Below are positions 1-12,942 of a stretch of DNA of 64,000 nt, one piece after another (position 1 is the first letter of the stretch; every line of letters starts with the position of its first letter). The DNA lies in the NCBI RefSeq assembly GCF_028769735.1, contig NC_088200.1, forward strand, positions 74,792,178-74,856,177. Direction: 5' to 3'. Position numbers and translations under genes: made by a program. The notes below the pieces were generated by a model. The model was not told the DNA's origin. It did no database searches and saw only the letters and a program-made list of their open reading frames with translations. This DNA comes from Zonotrichia leucophrys gambelii. Lineage: Eukaryota; Chordata; Aves; Passeriformes; Passerellidae.

Positions 1-881
1 TCCATAAATCCCTATTATGGTGCTGGATTAAGTTATAGAGGATTAAGTCTAAACCAGTAAAAAACCGCAATGAAACTCCAACAAATTTTATAATTCAAAT
101 ATATTATTAAGTCATTCTAGCATAGACCCAGTTTCATTCCAGAAACTTTGTGGTAGAACTGATTGGTATATAAGTATAGTTGAAGGAGTTTGTGGGGAAG
201 ACCAATGGGATTATGTGCCATGATACCCTTCCTTTTATTCTTTATGACCTAAGAAGATGCCTATGCATTTTTTGTGCTTGCCCAGGCATCAGATCCTCAG
301 GGAGCTTTGGTTTAAGCACAGCACTGGACATTTGTCCACAGAAGCTGTGTCTGCCCCATCCCTGGAAGTGCCCAAGGCCAGGCTGGATGGGGCTCAGGGT
401 AACCTGGGATAGTGGAAGTTGTTGGAGACTGGATGGGCTCTAAAATCCTTCTAATCCAAATTGTTCTGTGGCTCCAGGAACCTTGACCATGGAAGGATTC
501 CCAGTTTTCTTTCCTTTCCATATTATTATGAATTCATTCCTTCCCATGCTTTGTGGAAGTTGTTTGAGCAGTTGCTGGAGGGATAAGATTAAATGCACAG
601 TAATACACGTTGTATTCATATATATTACACCAGATTGTTGGTGTGTGGTGCAGTGGTGTTAAAGGAGTACAGCACTGCTTGTCTCAGAGATCAGATGGCA
701 GGGCTTTTTCCTCACAGGTGATTTACAAATCTAAATTCTTCCTTAGAGGGGAGTGTTCTCATTCTTTGGAGAGACAGTGACGTTTCTGTATAGGAACATC
801 CATGTGGGGTGTGTGTGTGCCATGAAATGCTCATGAGATCGCAGTGACACTCTCACCATCCCTGTAACCTCTCCCTTGCAG
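1..881 (+). other. SSBP2: SSBP2 intron, 3' end (partial)
   Basis: This is the end of the intron upstream of the exon at 882. It holds a CR1 3'-end fragment at 336-471. I see no exon, RNA gene or other repeat in the rest. The acceptor tract lies at about 868-881. Confidence 0.85.
336..471 (+). mobile_element. CR1 LINE fragment, 3' end, sense
   Basis: The wording ctgccccatccctggaag, then caaggccaggctggatgggg, then the decayed tail tccaaattgttctgtg follows the standard avian CR1 3' end in sense orientation. The copy is truncated at its 5' end, as is usual for CR1, and is clearly diverged. Confidence 0.8.
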
Positions 882-966
882 CGTGTTCTGGGATCTCTAC
901 TGTGCAGCTCCAGAAAGACGAGAAACATGTGAACACTCAAGTGAAGCAAAAGCCTTTCATGACTAT
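882..966 (+). CDS. SSBP2: SSBP2 internal exon (end of LUFS/LisH region)
   Basis: This 85-nt exon is preceded by a pyrimidine-rich acceptor (ctcccttgcag) and followed by a consensus donor (gtaagt at 967). The first base completes a cysteine codon begun in the previous exon, and the next 28 codons read [20 protein letters not shown] followed by EAKAFHDY. This matches the SSBP family and corresponds to about residues 66-94. SSBP2 is a nuclear cofactor that binds LDB1 through its N-terminal LUFS domain, stabilises it, and works in LIM-homeodomain and GATA/TAL1 transcription complexes. This exon carries the C-terminal end of that conserved region. SSBP3 and SSBP4 are nearly identical here, so the paralogue call rests mainly on the downstream exon. 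The exon ends in phase 0, matching the start of the exon at 54256. The exon is intact, with no stop or frameshift. Confidence 0.95.
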
Positions 967-972
967 GTAAGT

Positions 973-3891
973 TTTGTGTGTCTTTACCATGGCTTCATTA
1001 ACTGTGCACGTGTAAATGTGATAGAGAAGTATTTTGCACTGCAGTGGCTCAGAAACACAGGTGTTGTTTATATGTAACTCTCAGTTTCCTCAGTTTTAGA
1101 AGTAGGAGTTCCTAATTTTTTATTGCCAGCACGATATGGGTGACCCCTGGAAGCTGTCTCAGAGATCAAGGTGCTGTCCCGTGTGTTAATGCAGAATAAA
1201 GAGTGTCCTTCTGTCCCTCATGCCATGGACACATGAGGCTGGTCACAAAGGGCACGGGACAGATGGAAACATGGATGTGACTTACCCAGATACCTGTGCT
1301 CTGTCAGTGCTAAAGAAAAGACTGTTCTGTAGATGGAATTGATCTCTGGCTTCTGTCAGCACCACCCTGGCCGAAACTGGGGTGGTTCGTATGTTTTTGT
1401 ATCCTGAAATAGCCTGGAGATTTTTCACCCTAATAAACAGTCAAGCAACATAGAATAAGTTAAATGTAAAATCAGCTGGTCAAAGACAACAGGAGGAATA
1501 AAGGGTAGAAGTTTCATGACAGTTTTGCTGCCTTTGGGACTTCATTCAAAACACGACAGGGGAGTCTTGAGTGAGAGGAGTTCTCACAATACAACTGTGA
1601 AACCTCTTTCCTTGAGTCTTTTCCAGGTCTGTCTCACAAATAGTGTCTACTTAGTGCCAAAACATATTTCTACGGACAAAACTGACATTAGACTGTTCTA
1701 TCCCAGTGTCTTATAAACACAGTTTGGGAACAACAGAAATGATTCAGCAAAGTGACCATTTTGCATTTTCTGTTGTCAAAATCTGTTAATGGCTTGGCAT
1801 CCTACAGTGTGTGAGCTAATGGTGGTCTTGCCATGTTGTTTATTTGCAGTAAACAACATCTTAGACTCTGAATGTACCGTCAGCACAGTCAGAGATGTCC
1901 AGCATCTTTCACCAATGTCTCTTTAACACCCTGTAGTGGTGATTAAATTGTGAGGGTTAAGGAGCTTGGACAATGTTGCACAGTCATGTCCAGGCTATGC
2001 TGACCACTAAGCATAATTAATGAAAGAAATAATTGTCAGAGAGAGGAACAAAGTTTTAAGGACATCTTGTACCCACAGAGTTTTTAAGGTCAGCCAACTT
2101 AGCAAGGTACATTCCTCAAACTAAAAATTAGGTATCTCTTGCAAGCACAGTACTTGTGGTCATTTTGTCCTAATCTGTTGTAAATAAAAAGTTGTTGGAA
2201 AAAGAAAAGACGTAGCTATTAGTATTAGCTGCTTAGTATTTTGTTTCCTTGTTATTAGAGGAAGGTTTAGTTCCTCACTGAAGGAGCAGTTGTTTTACAG
2301 GAATAGTGTAAGACCGTGAGGAATGACATTAGAGATTTAAATCTGGGCAGATCCAAAGCACAACAGTTGACTTCAGTGGAGGACATTGTGTTCTCAAAAT
2401 TAAGTGTATGTAACAAACGCCAAAAATTCAAAAAATGTAAATATTGTTATGAAACAAAATTGTGAAACAGAACGATCAGCAAGAGGAAATTTTCAGGGAA
2501 AAAGTATTTGGAGTCTGAAAGGAGTCCACAGACGTTTCAGCTCAGGAGAGTTTAACTGATCAGTAAGTCCACTATTGAGTCTAAATTTAGAGGTATACTA
2601 GGAATTTGGGTCGGTGAATCAAAGTAGTTAGAAACCTCCTTTAGCATGTTCCATTAGCGTTTCTACAGGCCTTGGAATATTACATGGCCGTACTGCTCAT
2701 TTATGATGTGTATTGTCATAATTCAAGAAAAGTGAGAAACTGCAAGTTCAGTGTGTCCTACAATTTTGTGATGGAATATTTAACTTACTGTATAAAGTCA
2801 TGCTTGATGAAGAAAAGAGAAGATCATGGTATGATTCTATTTGCACATCAAGACAGGATGAACATTTATTTTAGAAACAGTATGATTTACTTCAGAAATT
2901 AATTTGCCTAGTGTTTCCTTCCTAATGCAGGAAAAACTCTGCATTGTTTTTGTCACAGTTGGGATAAATTCATTTAATCCCTCACAAGACTCACAATGCT
3001 CCTTGTTATCGCTTAGGTTTCACTTAGGTTTTGCTTAGGACAGTCTTCATTATGGTTTTTGTGTCTGGTATTTTAAGGTGGCATTTTAAGGTAAGCTCAT
3101 GTCAAAAAACAAGAAAGTGGTATTAGGATATAGCCAAGCAGATCTCAGAGCAGAGGAAGATGAACATGCAGTGAGTGAAACCCTGATCCACACAGTGTCT
3201 TGCCATTGGCTGTGGAGAGGTCAAAATCCCACCGTCAGTGGGAACCATCAGAAGCTGTTGCTGGGTTCTTCCTCCCGCCGAGCCTGCCGGGGCTGCTAAA
3301 TCAAAACTCTGCTGCTACATTGCAGGTCAAGTAGTAGAGCATTTGTAGCTGTGCTGTCGTATCTAAAAACTGTTATTGTACGTACAAAACAGCACAGAAG
3401 GCTTGTTTATTAATTCATGCGAGCAATTCAGAATTCTTTATTAGGCATGTGTTCCACTTGACCTAAGAAAAACCGTTCCTGCTGAAGGGGTGCGTGGTCT
3501 GGCTGCTGCAGACATGGCAGCTGTGGCTGAGTGGGCTGTGTTTGGAGAGGAAATAATCTTGTCTTTGCTTTTGTGGAGAGAGAAAGGCTTAGGAATGCTT
3601 GATGGAGGAGGAAAGCACTTGCAGATGATTTAATGATTTGGAAATATTGCTGCCTCACTCGACATAGCTGCGAGTCAGGCAGGAACACACAGGTTGACTC
3701 ATGAAATGAATGCGCAGAAAAACTGAGTTTCTTCAAGTTTACTTACAAGCTCTACATTATCTGAAATGCAACTCTGAGGTCAATGCCGTTTGATTTCTCT
3801 CTCCCCTCAGATAGTGTGTTGTGGCTTGCAGCACTACCATGCTCATCTTTCTAAAAATCCACTAAATAGAAAAGTAAACCCCAATTCTGGC
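973..3891. other. Intronic stretch, nothing supported
   Basis: This is AT-leaning unique-looking sequence. Three imperfect cttaggttt units occur near 3009-3040. A 66-codon open frame at 3099-3299 has no recognisable domain. I see no gene or mobile element. Confidence 0.6.
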
Positions 3892-3970
3892 TTTATAGAG
3901 AAGATTTTCCATACTCATCCTGAGTTTAAGTTTTATAGAGAAGATTTTCCATACTCATCCTGAGTTTAAG
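3892..3970. repeat. Perfect tandem duplication, 40-bp period
   Basis: Bases 3892-3930 recur exactly as 3932-3970, giving two copies at a 40-bp period that begin tttatagagaagattttcc. Exact identity suggests a recent duplication, probably by replication slippage. Confidence 0.95.
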
Positions 3971-6900
3971 TATTTGTAGTTCCCCCATATTTAAAATGGA
4001 TTTTATGTTTATTTTCTGTCAAGATTTGCCACTGGGATATGTTTCCTTCTGAGTGAACAGGGTTATGAACTGATTAGGTACATTTTTATCATTTTTTTTT
4101 AGGCTTGAAAAAATTCATGTCATGAATGTGGATGTGCTGGATCAGGGAGATAACTCCTGGCCTGGAAGTTTTAAGATATATCATGTAGAACTGGAAATTG
4201 TTTCAGGTGACTCAGGAAAGAAAACTGTTGCTTGCTCACCCACCCTGTTAATACTGCAGGCATTTCAGTAGGAGTAGCTTCATTTGAAGCAGAAAAATCC
4301 CCATTATTTTTTTCCAGGTACCTGTTACTTTACTTTTTCCTGGAGGAACACTTCTGCACACTTTGAAGTCTTGTGAAAAATCATGTACATGGATGGTCTG
4401 AGGCAAAATTCAGTCTTCAGTGTAGAATGGTTTGTGTTTCTTCACAATGTCCTGAGGAGATTTTTTCACCTCTCTAGTTAAGAGCTCATTTTTCCACATT
4501 TTGAGATCTTCTGCTGGGAGAAGCAAGTTCCAACATGCAACTCTTCCCACTTCTTTCCAAGCTGAAAACTGTGTCCAAAAGGGGAAACAAAAACTGGTAT
4601 TTTAGCAGTATCCCATGTTCTGATGGCCACAAATGACCATCCTGCTCTTCCTCAGGCCTGGACATTCATCCCCATCTCTGGGTTTGAAAGGGGTGGTACC
4701 TGAAAATCCTTCCTTACAAGATGATTTCTGTACATAGCAGTTAAGATATTTTTTACTCTCCAGAAATTCCTGTGCTCCTGTTATCTCATACTCCTGGCAG
4801 TGGAAGATTTTCCATGTGGTGCTGGTGCAAAGAAGGGGTACACTGTTTCTCACATTTAGCTGTATTAAAATCTTGATTACTTTCCAGTTAAGGTTTGATT
4901 AGTTCTCCACAGCTCTTTTTGAAAGATCACTTCTGCTATAGGCAATGGTGTCTGGTTTGTGCTTGTACCTCCCAGGGTAACAAACCAGAGACACTCCTTG
5001 ATCCAGAGACTGAAATGAGCTGGGCCCACATCCCCTCTGCCCTGCTGGCACAGTTCAGTGCTGAGCTCTGTGACAGAGGGTTGTAGAGTGCATCAAAAAC
5101 AATGCTGTCATTGGTTTGGTCGAGATTATTCCTTTTAAAGGTCATAAGTAGAGAAATAGAGTTTTCCTAGAAGTTGCTGAGCAGAGTGTTTGGACATTTG
5201 AGGTGGCTGCTCAATCTCTCCAGAAAAGTTGGGTCTCTGCATTTATTTCTATGTTTTATGGGGAGAGAAATTACTTTGTTCTCCACACCCATCTCCCTTC
5301 AGCAGAACTAAGAGGCACTTGCACACCCTAAATGACCCAAGTCTCCTTAACTTACCATTATCAATACTCAGTATTTGAGGAGTTGTGAACACTTTTATGT
5401 CTATTTTGGACTACAGATTACCATGGAAAGCCCATGAGATTGTTCTCCCAAAAGAACTGTTTTGATTCTGGTTTCATTAAACTGCTGTCCTCCTTCTCTG
5501 CCTTTTGTGCATCGGGGTGGAGGAACTTGTTTTCATTCTTGATTGCCTGACCCATCTCTTGCCACTGCGACCTTCTGCTGGCAGCCTTGCTAGGGCAGCT
5601 TTTGCTTCTAGCTTTATTGCTGAAAATGGAATTCTAGGTCTGCTTTCCAGCTGTCAGTTTCTGTGGAGAATGCATTTTAAACTCCTTCTGCTTAAAACAG
5701 AAATTAAGGAAAAAAAACTCCCCATCATCCTTATCCTCCCATAGAAGGGCAAAAAAAAGACAAGTTGTCCTGCTTTGCTCCAGGGCTTTTGTTCCAGAGG
5801 CAATGCTGCAGATCTGAGTTACCTGTTAGTTCCTTACCTGAATTCCACAAAGTTCTGGAAGGCCATTTGCATATTTACTGATCATCACTAAGTCAGTGAT
5901 CTCACCCTCAGAATGTGTTCTTCAGACTATTGATTTGTCTACTCTGTAAGATACCTCCTGTGTCCAGGTAGAGAACAGGTTATTTCTTAAAAGCAGAAGA
6001 AATTTATCCAGTGGCTGTAGCATTCTTTTTGTAGTTAATAGCAAACTGAAAAGAATTTCCTCTCATACATTCATTGTTAAAATTGTATTCTTTCTTTTTG
6101 TGTAAGAAGTATTCATATTTAATTTTGAATGAAGTGGCTTTCTTTACTACTCTTTTCATTCTGTGGAGATCATGTCTCACAGTGTTTAGGTAAAATATGT
6201 TCTTAGATATGGAAGCCAGGAGAAAACAAAGAATTTGCTTTTGCTTTGAAATTCCATACCTGAACACATTAAGTAAATCCATATGGTTAAAGGCTGCACA
6301 ACAGTAAACAATTAACAAACCATATTTTTCACAGAATACTGTTTGGTGTAATCTCCCAAGGTGGTGCATCCTTGACTTTCTCATGTGGGCAGCCCAAAAT
6401 GCAGTGAATGTGAAGAACTGGATGAATGTTTAGGATTCTTGTCCTTGGTGTAGGACACTGTTTTGTCTGTATGAAGACCAGTGTTGCTGGGAGGTTTGGG
6501 GAGGACAGGTGGGTCACCACCTCAGGGTCTTACGTAGAATTTACACAGGCGAGCTGGGCTGCCTCAGTCTCCCATCTCCTTAATTTTATTGCTCAGTAGC
6601 TGTTCATTAATAGTGTGGAAAAGGATTAGTTAAAAGCTTGCTCCAGCTCTCAAAGTCTGCAAACAACATTGCCTGGTGTCAGGTGTTTATGAGTGAATAT
6701 CAGAATATTGCACAGGATCTCCAAGAGTATGAAACCGTTTTTGGCTCACCAGAAGTTTTTCAAAGTTGAGCAATTGGTACTCCCCTTGGATTGCAGAGAC
6801 TCTTTGCAGGAAAATCAGGATTAATTTCCTGTTTGCTACTAAGAAATTCCCCAGTTAAATTCTTGTTCTTACATTTTCAGGAAGGGGGAAGACGTGCTTG

Positions 6901-9900
6901 TACTGCTCATACCATCCTTCTTCATCATTCCTTCCCATAAATTAGTAGAAAATGAAATGGTGGGATTTGAACTGCTCTGTGTCACAAATGTTAATTGTAA
7001 GCTCTGATACAGAAATGTGTTGCTTCTTACAGCCAACATAATTTTTCTCTTTATAGAGGTAATTTCCCAGGTAATTTTGTGCATTTCTTCTCTTTTAATG
7101 TGAGAATTCAGCCACTTGTTTCAGAGAGCGCAAGCAGCATTTCCTCCCCAAAATTCCAATTGCTCTTCTTTGAGTGAATATTTAATTTCCTTGGAATTTA
7201 GAAGTAAAATAGTTAATTAGTTTGAGCTCAGTGGAAGCCTCACACAGAATAAGGAACCACCATTTCCCCAAAGGTAATTTAGCTCCTTTTTCATGGTTCC
7301 CAGAGGGACGCAGTGGACACATTTCTTTCTTTTCCCTGTTTTCTAACAACCATTTTAGCTTAACTTTCATTGAAAACAATGGGAGATAACAGCCATTTTA
7401 ATGAGGGCAGTCTGTGGCAACATTCTGTGTGAAAAATAGTATTTATTTAGAGTGGAGCACCAAAAACATTTATATACACTGTATGCAGAACCATGCCAAA
7501 TCCATGAAAGGGGACGAAATTTGGTTTTCTTTTGCTTGGAGGAGAGGAGGGGGATGTGAAGGCACAGGAAGTTAAGGGAGAAGTGAGTGGTTGAGGAGAT
7601 AATGTGGAATTCGCAGGGTGAGGCTGAAAGGCAAAGGGAAGTGGCTGGAATGCTCAGGCTGCTTTACAGCCTTCTAGAGTAGCTTAACTTTTAAAAAAAA
7701 CACAGGTAAAATCTGGTCATAAGTTTTTTTGGTTTTGTTTTTGTTGTTTTTTAAACATGGATAGACAGACTGTTAGCTTACTAGATACTTTAGTTCTTGA
7801 CAGGTGTCTCCGTGGATTCATTTCTCTTCATTCTGAAGTCAAGGAGTTTCTTTAGAATTAAAATAAAGCTGAGGTCCTTCTGCTCTAAAGATGTGATGTG
7901 TCATTGCCTGGAAGGAGGCTCCACAGGAAATTTCTGACCAGTTCAATGGAAGTCCCAGGGCAGTGCAATTTCTTTTCCTGTGTGGTTGTCCTGATGAAGA
8001 ACTTTCAACTTCAGCCATTTCTTAGTAATGTTGTTAAATGTATCCTGTGTAAAACGTCTTGCAATTGAATGAACTCTGCTCATTCAAATTTTAATTTTTT
8101 CATTTGCTTGAATGGATTATTTATGCTACCATAGTGAAAGCTGTATTGCAGTTTAAATTTTAAATTTTACCATTTGGAGTGAACTTAAAATCAAGTTTTC
8201 AGAGGAGAGATATATGTTTTCTTTTACAAATTTTTTCTTTTACAAATGAAAGCACTTACACATATACACACTTCATAGGATGTGTTTAATTCTCAAATTA
8301 TTCAGTATACAGAAGTGCAAACCTTCTGGATTTTAGACACTGTGTCAAAAGCTGTAGAAGCCTCACTTATTTGGAATTTATTTCACCTTTAATATTGAGA
8401 AGATACAGTCTACTGTAAGTTTAAGTAGCATTGAGAAATGTCCTGTTTCCAAACTTTTGTTTTAGTAGTTGTATTTTAGAAACATTTTATTTGTCACTGT
8501 TGACATACAGATCATCCTTACTCGTGGCAGAATGCACACAATATGTTCTTACAGCACTCCAGAACATCACTAAAAGAGGTCAAGCTGTAGCTTAGTAACA
8601 CTGGGAATGTTAAATGGACTGACTCTGAATGTAGAGCCGGACATTTCCTGGCATTAATATTTAACACTGATTGTACATAATGCCTTACATCAACAGAGCA
8701 CAAACGCTTGATCAATAGGGAGCAAGTGCTGGGTTCAGCCTTGCCAGTGCCCACTCCCTCTGCTGCCTCTTCCTCCCCCTCGCGCTCTTCCTCCTGTGCT
8801 TCATCTTCCACAGAGGGTCCCTTCTGATGTCTATGGTTCAGGGTTTGCACAGTCCCACTTCAGCTGGTCAGATCTCCTTGGGCTGAGGACAAGGGCATTT
8901 TGTGCCTTTGCAGTGATGCCATTTGGCTTTTGCCTTTTTTCTTTCCTATCTTCTCTGTATTCTTTGCACATTTATTTGTAGCTCTGTAGCTTATTGTATC
9001 AGCGGCTAGATTTCCCAGTAATTTTCCATAGTCTTTCTGTAAACAAAGAGAAAGATGCCAGAGCTCCAAGCCCCAGGGGTACAAAGCCCCCGTGCTTTCT
9101 TGGCTCTTTCCTGGCTCCCAAGGTTGAGAGCAGCTCTTGGAGATAATGTCATGGACAAAGTGCACCAGTGCCAAGGGAGGGCTCTGGAGAAGGGGCCGGA
9201 CCTGGGGTGGGGAGTTGCATCACCACTTGTCCTCCTAATTGGTGCTTTATTGTCAATTATGCTGATTTGCTAAACTTAGACAAACTGTACTCATCCTGTG
9301 TGAGTGGGCTTTTGTGGACATCTTTCCATAGCTGCCCCTGAAGGCGTCCAAATAAAGATCCCCTTTTATAATACCTGCTTACTAAAATTGTCCTGAGGTT
9401 CATTTCCAGGCTGGGAAAAAGGCAGCAGTAGAGCTGCCTCTGGTGTGTGGCCATGCCTTTGTCTGCACCAGGTTAAGCACAGCTGCACTGATGGGAAGCA
9501 TTTTCCTTTTCCTGTTTGCCCAGGCTTCTTGGAGGCACTTCACCTAAATGCAATCTTCTTTAGCCTCATGAAAAGCAAAAGTGAAAGTGAGAGTCTTATG
9601 TCTGCACAATATGCCAAACACAGATTTTGTTATCAGCTCGACTGCTCCATTAATACATCTAAGTGACTCATTTCAGACTTGCTTAGCACATTTCTGGAAA
9701 ATCCAAGGACTTACAACTTCCATCTGCTCTCTAATATGATGAAAGATGAATCCTGAAGATCACAAATTGCAGGAGACGTGCGGCTCTTAATAAGAACAGC
9801 TGAACAACAAATGCCTTATGAGAGGTGGTGAAAAGTGAAGTAATGAGGAGGAAAGGCAGGGAGGCCTCTGGAGGGAACACGGATATCCATGGCTGACTAG

Positions 9901-12727
9901 AACTGTCACATCCAAACACCACACTAAATATGAGATGCACATTACATAACATGAGTCACAGGGAGCAGATAATGGTCTTTCTGAATTTTCTGCAAAATTA
10001 AGGCCTGGGTGTTACAGGCACTTGTGTTTCCTTGGGCCTGCCCAGGATGTGGTGCTTGGGAAGAAACATGCAGCTCTGGAGATTGGGGCATATTTAGAGG
10101 AAAGCTTGGAAATCTTGTTTCTTATTTTGAGATCTCTGCATTCTAAACATGATAACCACTGAAAACAGTAAACCTGTAGTGCATACAGATGGATGAAGTA
10201 CAGCATTTCATCTCCATTTTCTCCCCTCCAGAGAAAAATGGAGGTTGTGGAATAATCAAAGCGAACCAAAAATATTTAACTTGACTTAAGGTGAAAGTCT
10301 GCGCTGCACTCTGTCCTTGTAGCCTGTTTTATTGTGACCCCTCCTTAACTTCAGTGTACATCTTCAAAGTGCTGTCACAGCAACATCCACAGACTGGATT
10401 TATGCCACTCAGGGAGGATACCCGTAACAAAATTCAGATGCAGCAGTCTGTAACCCATCAGAGGCTCATTTACCCAAGAAAGTAGTTCTGTGCATAATTC
10501 ACACCAGAAGAGGTGCATGACCTGTCTGGTTTCCTCTGACATAGGAAGTGGAAGACAAAGTTCTCTATAAGGTAGATAATAAATATTATGTTCTGAGACA
10601 TAAAGGATCTGGAAAACATTTTCCAGTTCTGCTTTCAGGTTCGATTTCCATATTGCAAACCTAAATTTTAGTCTGAAATGTACTGAGATATTAAGTAGCA
10701 GATAATGAAGGGAATAATTTAACCCCTGAGGTGAATTTTAATGTCCTTTCTTTTAAAAGAGTGGCAGAAAAATGCACAGACTGCACATGCATAGAGAGTT
10801 GAGTGTGACATTTCACTTAGTAAATCAGTTTTACACGAGTAGGATTTCAGTGAGATTTGTGAAGGCAGGCAGAGAGTCCCCATAGCACAGATGTTGGGAT
10901 CTGCCTGGACAGGTCCAGCAGCAGGATCAGGGACTCTGACCCTCGCCTGGCGATTTCATGGTCGAGTAGCATTTTCTGTGTGAATACTCTGATTGGAGTC
11001 ACACATGTTCGCAGTACCAGGGTCACAGAAAACAGTACAAATGCAGTGGGTCATTCCTGTTTACTGTTCAGTTTTAGAGGTATTTCTCTGTAGCAAAACT
11101 TTTTTCATCTGGATTTTTTTTCTATGTATTTGAGGCAAAGATACCCTTTTCCAGTTATCTCTATTGTGAAGAAAATCTCAAATTTTCTGTTTACAAGGAC
11201 AAAATTGTTAAAGAGTGGCTGCTACTCCATCTTATGATCTAATTTATAGTATTTTATTTATTTTCCCCGTATTTTCATAATTTTGTGTTACTCTGTATAC
11301 ATAAGGTGTTTTGTGAATCCCACTTCCAATTGCTTTATTTTTATTGCTCCAGCTGCTGTCCCCCCACTGCTGTATGGAGAACATGTGCTGGATTTCCTCT
11401 TAAAAAAGTGTAGCTACTTGCTTGCTGTCTTATCCTGATAATGTGTAGGATTTCTTCTTCCTGGAACAAGATGGATATTGTTATTTATTGTTGCAGCACT
11501 ATAGTGTGTTAAGGGTTTTGTTGAAGCTCCTGTTCCCTAAATCATGTTGCTTAAATTGTACAAGGAACTAAGCTTTCATTATCGAAAAAAGAAAATCTTT
11601 TTTAGCCTGATTATTTAGAAAACATGATCTGAGTGAATGGTGGAAAATAATTAGGTACGAAAAGAAAGAAATTTCCTCAGTAAAGCTGACATTGCTTCTA
11701 TTCAGTTTCCTGAATTTCAAATTAGCAGAAGAAAATAGTATTGAAGGCTAAGGTGTCCAAGAGGGTGATTGCAGAAGAGGGCTTTAATAGGTTTTTCTAG
11801 TTCTGCCCTATTACCAGATGCTACTTCACCCCAAAGGGTACTTCTTGAACATTGATCATTAATAAATCTACTTTTTTCTGTTGCCACTAGAACACGCTAA
11901 CACACGTAACTTTCCATTTTGGTGCAGTATGGGTAATAGGTTTAGAAAGGGCAACCTGTAGTTTAAGATTCTTTTTAAAAGCCTGTTTTTGGTTGCTTTG
12001 TGTTTTCCTAAACTTCAGCAGTTGTAGCTGACTTGTCTTTCCACTATATCTGTCCATGAAATGTGTCAGCGATGCTGCTGTGGCACTCAGGCACCTCTCA
12101 ATCTATCTAGTGACAGAACTGGAGCTTTATGGAGGTGTTTTTTTATTAAATACCTGTGTTCAGCTGTGCTGTGCCTCTATCCCACGTAGACACACAAATT
12201 TCATTGTGCAGAACTTTCACATCCTTCCCCAAGAGTCTCAGACCCCACCTCAGTCTTTGCAGTGTTTGTCAGTGGCAACTTTTTGGTTGGCTCATGCTTC
12301 TGGGTAAGAAAGCTCTCAAGAAACAGTGTATTATTCACTTTTGAGCAGCCTCCAACTTAAAAAAATATTAGGAAAGAATTATCACCTTGCTATGTTTATT
12401 TTCTTTCTTCTCAATTTCCCCACTACCCAAATGCAAAGCAGTGATGATTTGTTAATAGTGTCAACTGGAAATGGCCCAGTTAACATTATTAACATCAGGT
12501 ATAAGGTTTGAAAGGTGGTAAAACCTCTGGGTTTGTTCTGTGCCTTAAAAACACATTTAATGAGAGCAGGAGCTGAAACAGGTAGTAATTTGTGTTCTGA
12601 TGATTCTGACATCGTGAATTAAATCTCAGCTATGCCTGCTCACATTTTAGCTACCAGTACATGTTAATATAAATACCCTGTTGGTGGTTCTTTTTTTCTT
12701 TCCTTCTTTTACTTTTTTAACACAAAA
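3971..12727. other. Intronic stretch, nothing supported
   Basis: About 8.8 kb of mixed sequence without recognisable exons, RNA genes or mobile elements. Short features only: a T-rich patch around 7722-7753 and a near-duplicate of ttttcttttacaaat at about 8218-8248. The open frame on the minus strand at 6004-6384 shows no domain and looks like chance. Confidence 0.5.
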
Positions 12728-12792
12728 ATGTGGAGTCTGCAGCAGCTGTTCCTGACATGAGATGAACTCCAGAGGTGCTCCAGCTGCCATAA
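12728..12792 (+). mobile_element. Possible short CR1 3'-end remnant
   Basis: The string gagatgaactccagaggtgc resembles the last part of a sense CR1 3' region, and the preceding gtggagtctgcagcag could be the corresponding upstream wording. The match is short and diverged, so this is tentative. Confidence 0.25.
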
Positions 12793-12866
12793 ATCAAGTT
12801 GCCTGTTCAAGTGCCTGAGTTAGGGTATTTATCTGTAGTAATAATCTCTTCTCTTAACAAAGAGCC

Positions 12867-12942
12867 TTTTTTTTTTTTTAAATACAATTAATTAAAAAAA
12901 TACAATTTTTTTTTTTAATACAATAATGCAATTTTTTTTTTT
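12867..12942. repeat. A/T-tract repeat with aatacaat units
   Basis: Three T-runs of about 11-13 bases alternate with aatacaat-type spacers. This is a short imperfect tandem array of homopolymer tracts. Confidence 0.8.

Noticed and set aside
3099..3299. 66-codon frame starting MSKNKKVVLGYSQ
   Set aside because: Reads plausibly but is short, unsupported by splice sites, and not recognised.
6004..6384. 126-codon minus-strand open frame
   Set aside because: Low-complexity AT-rich composition and no domain; a frame of this length is expected by chance in a window of this size.
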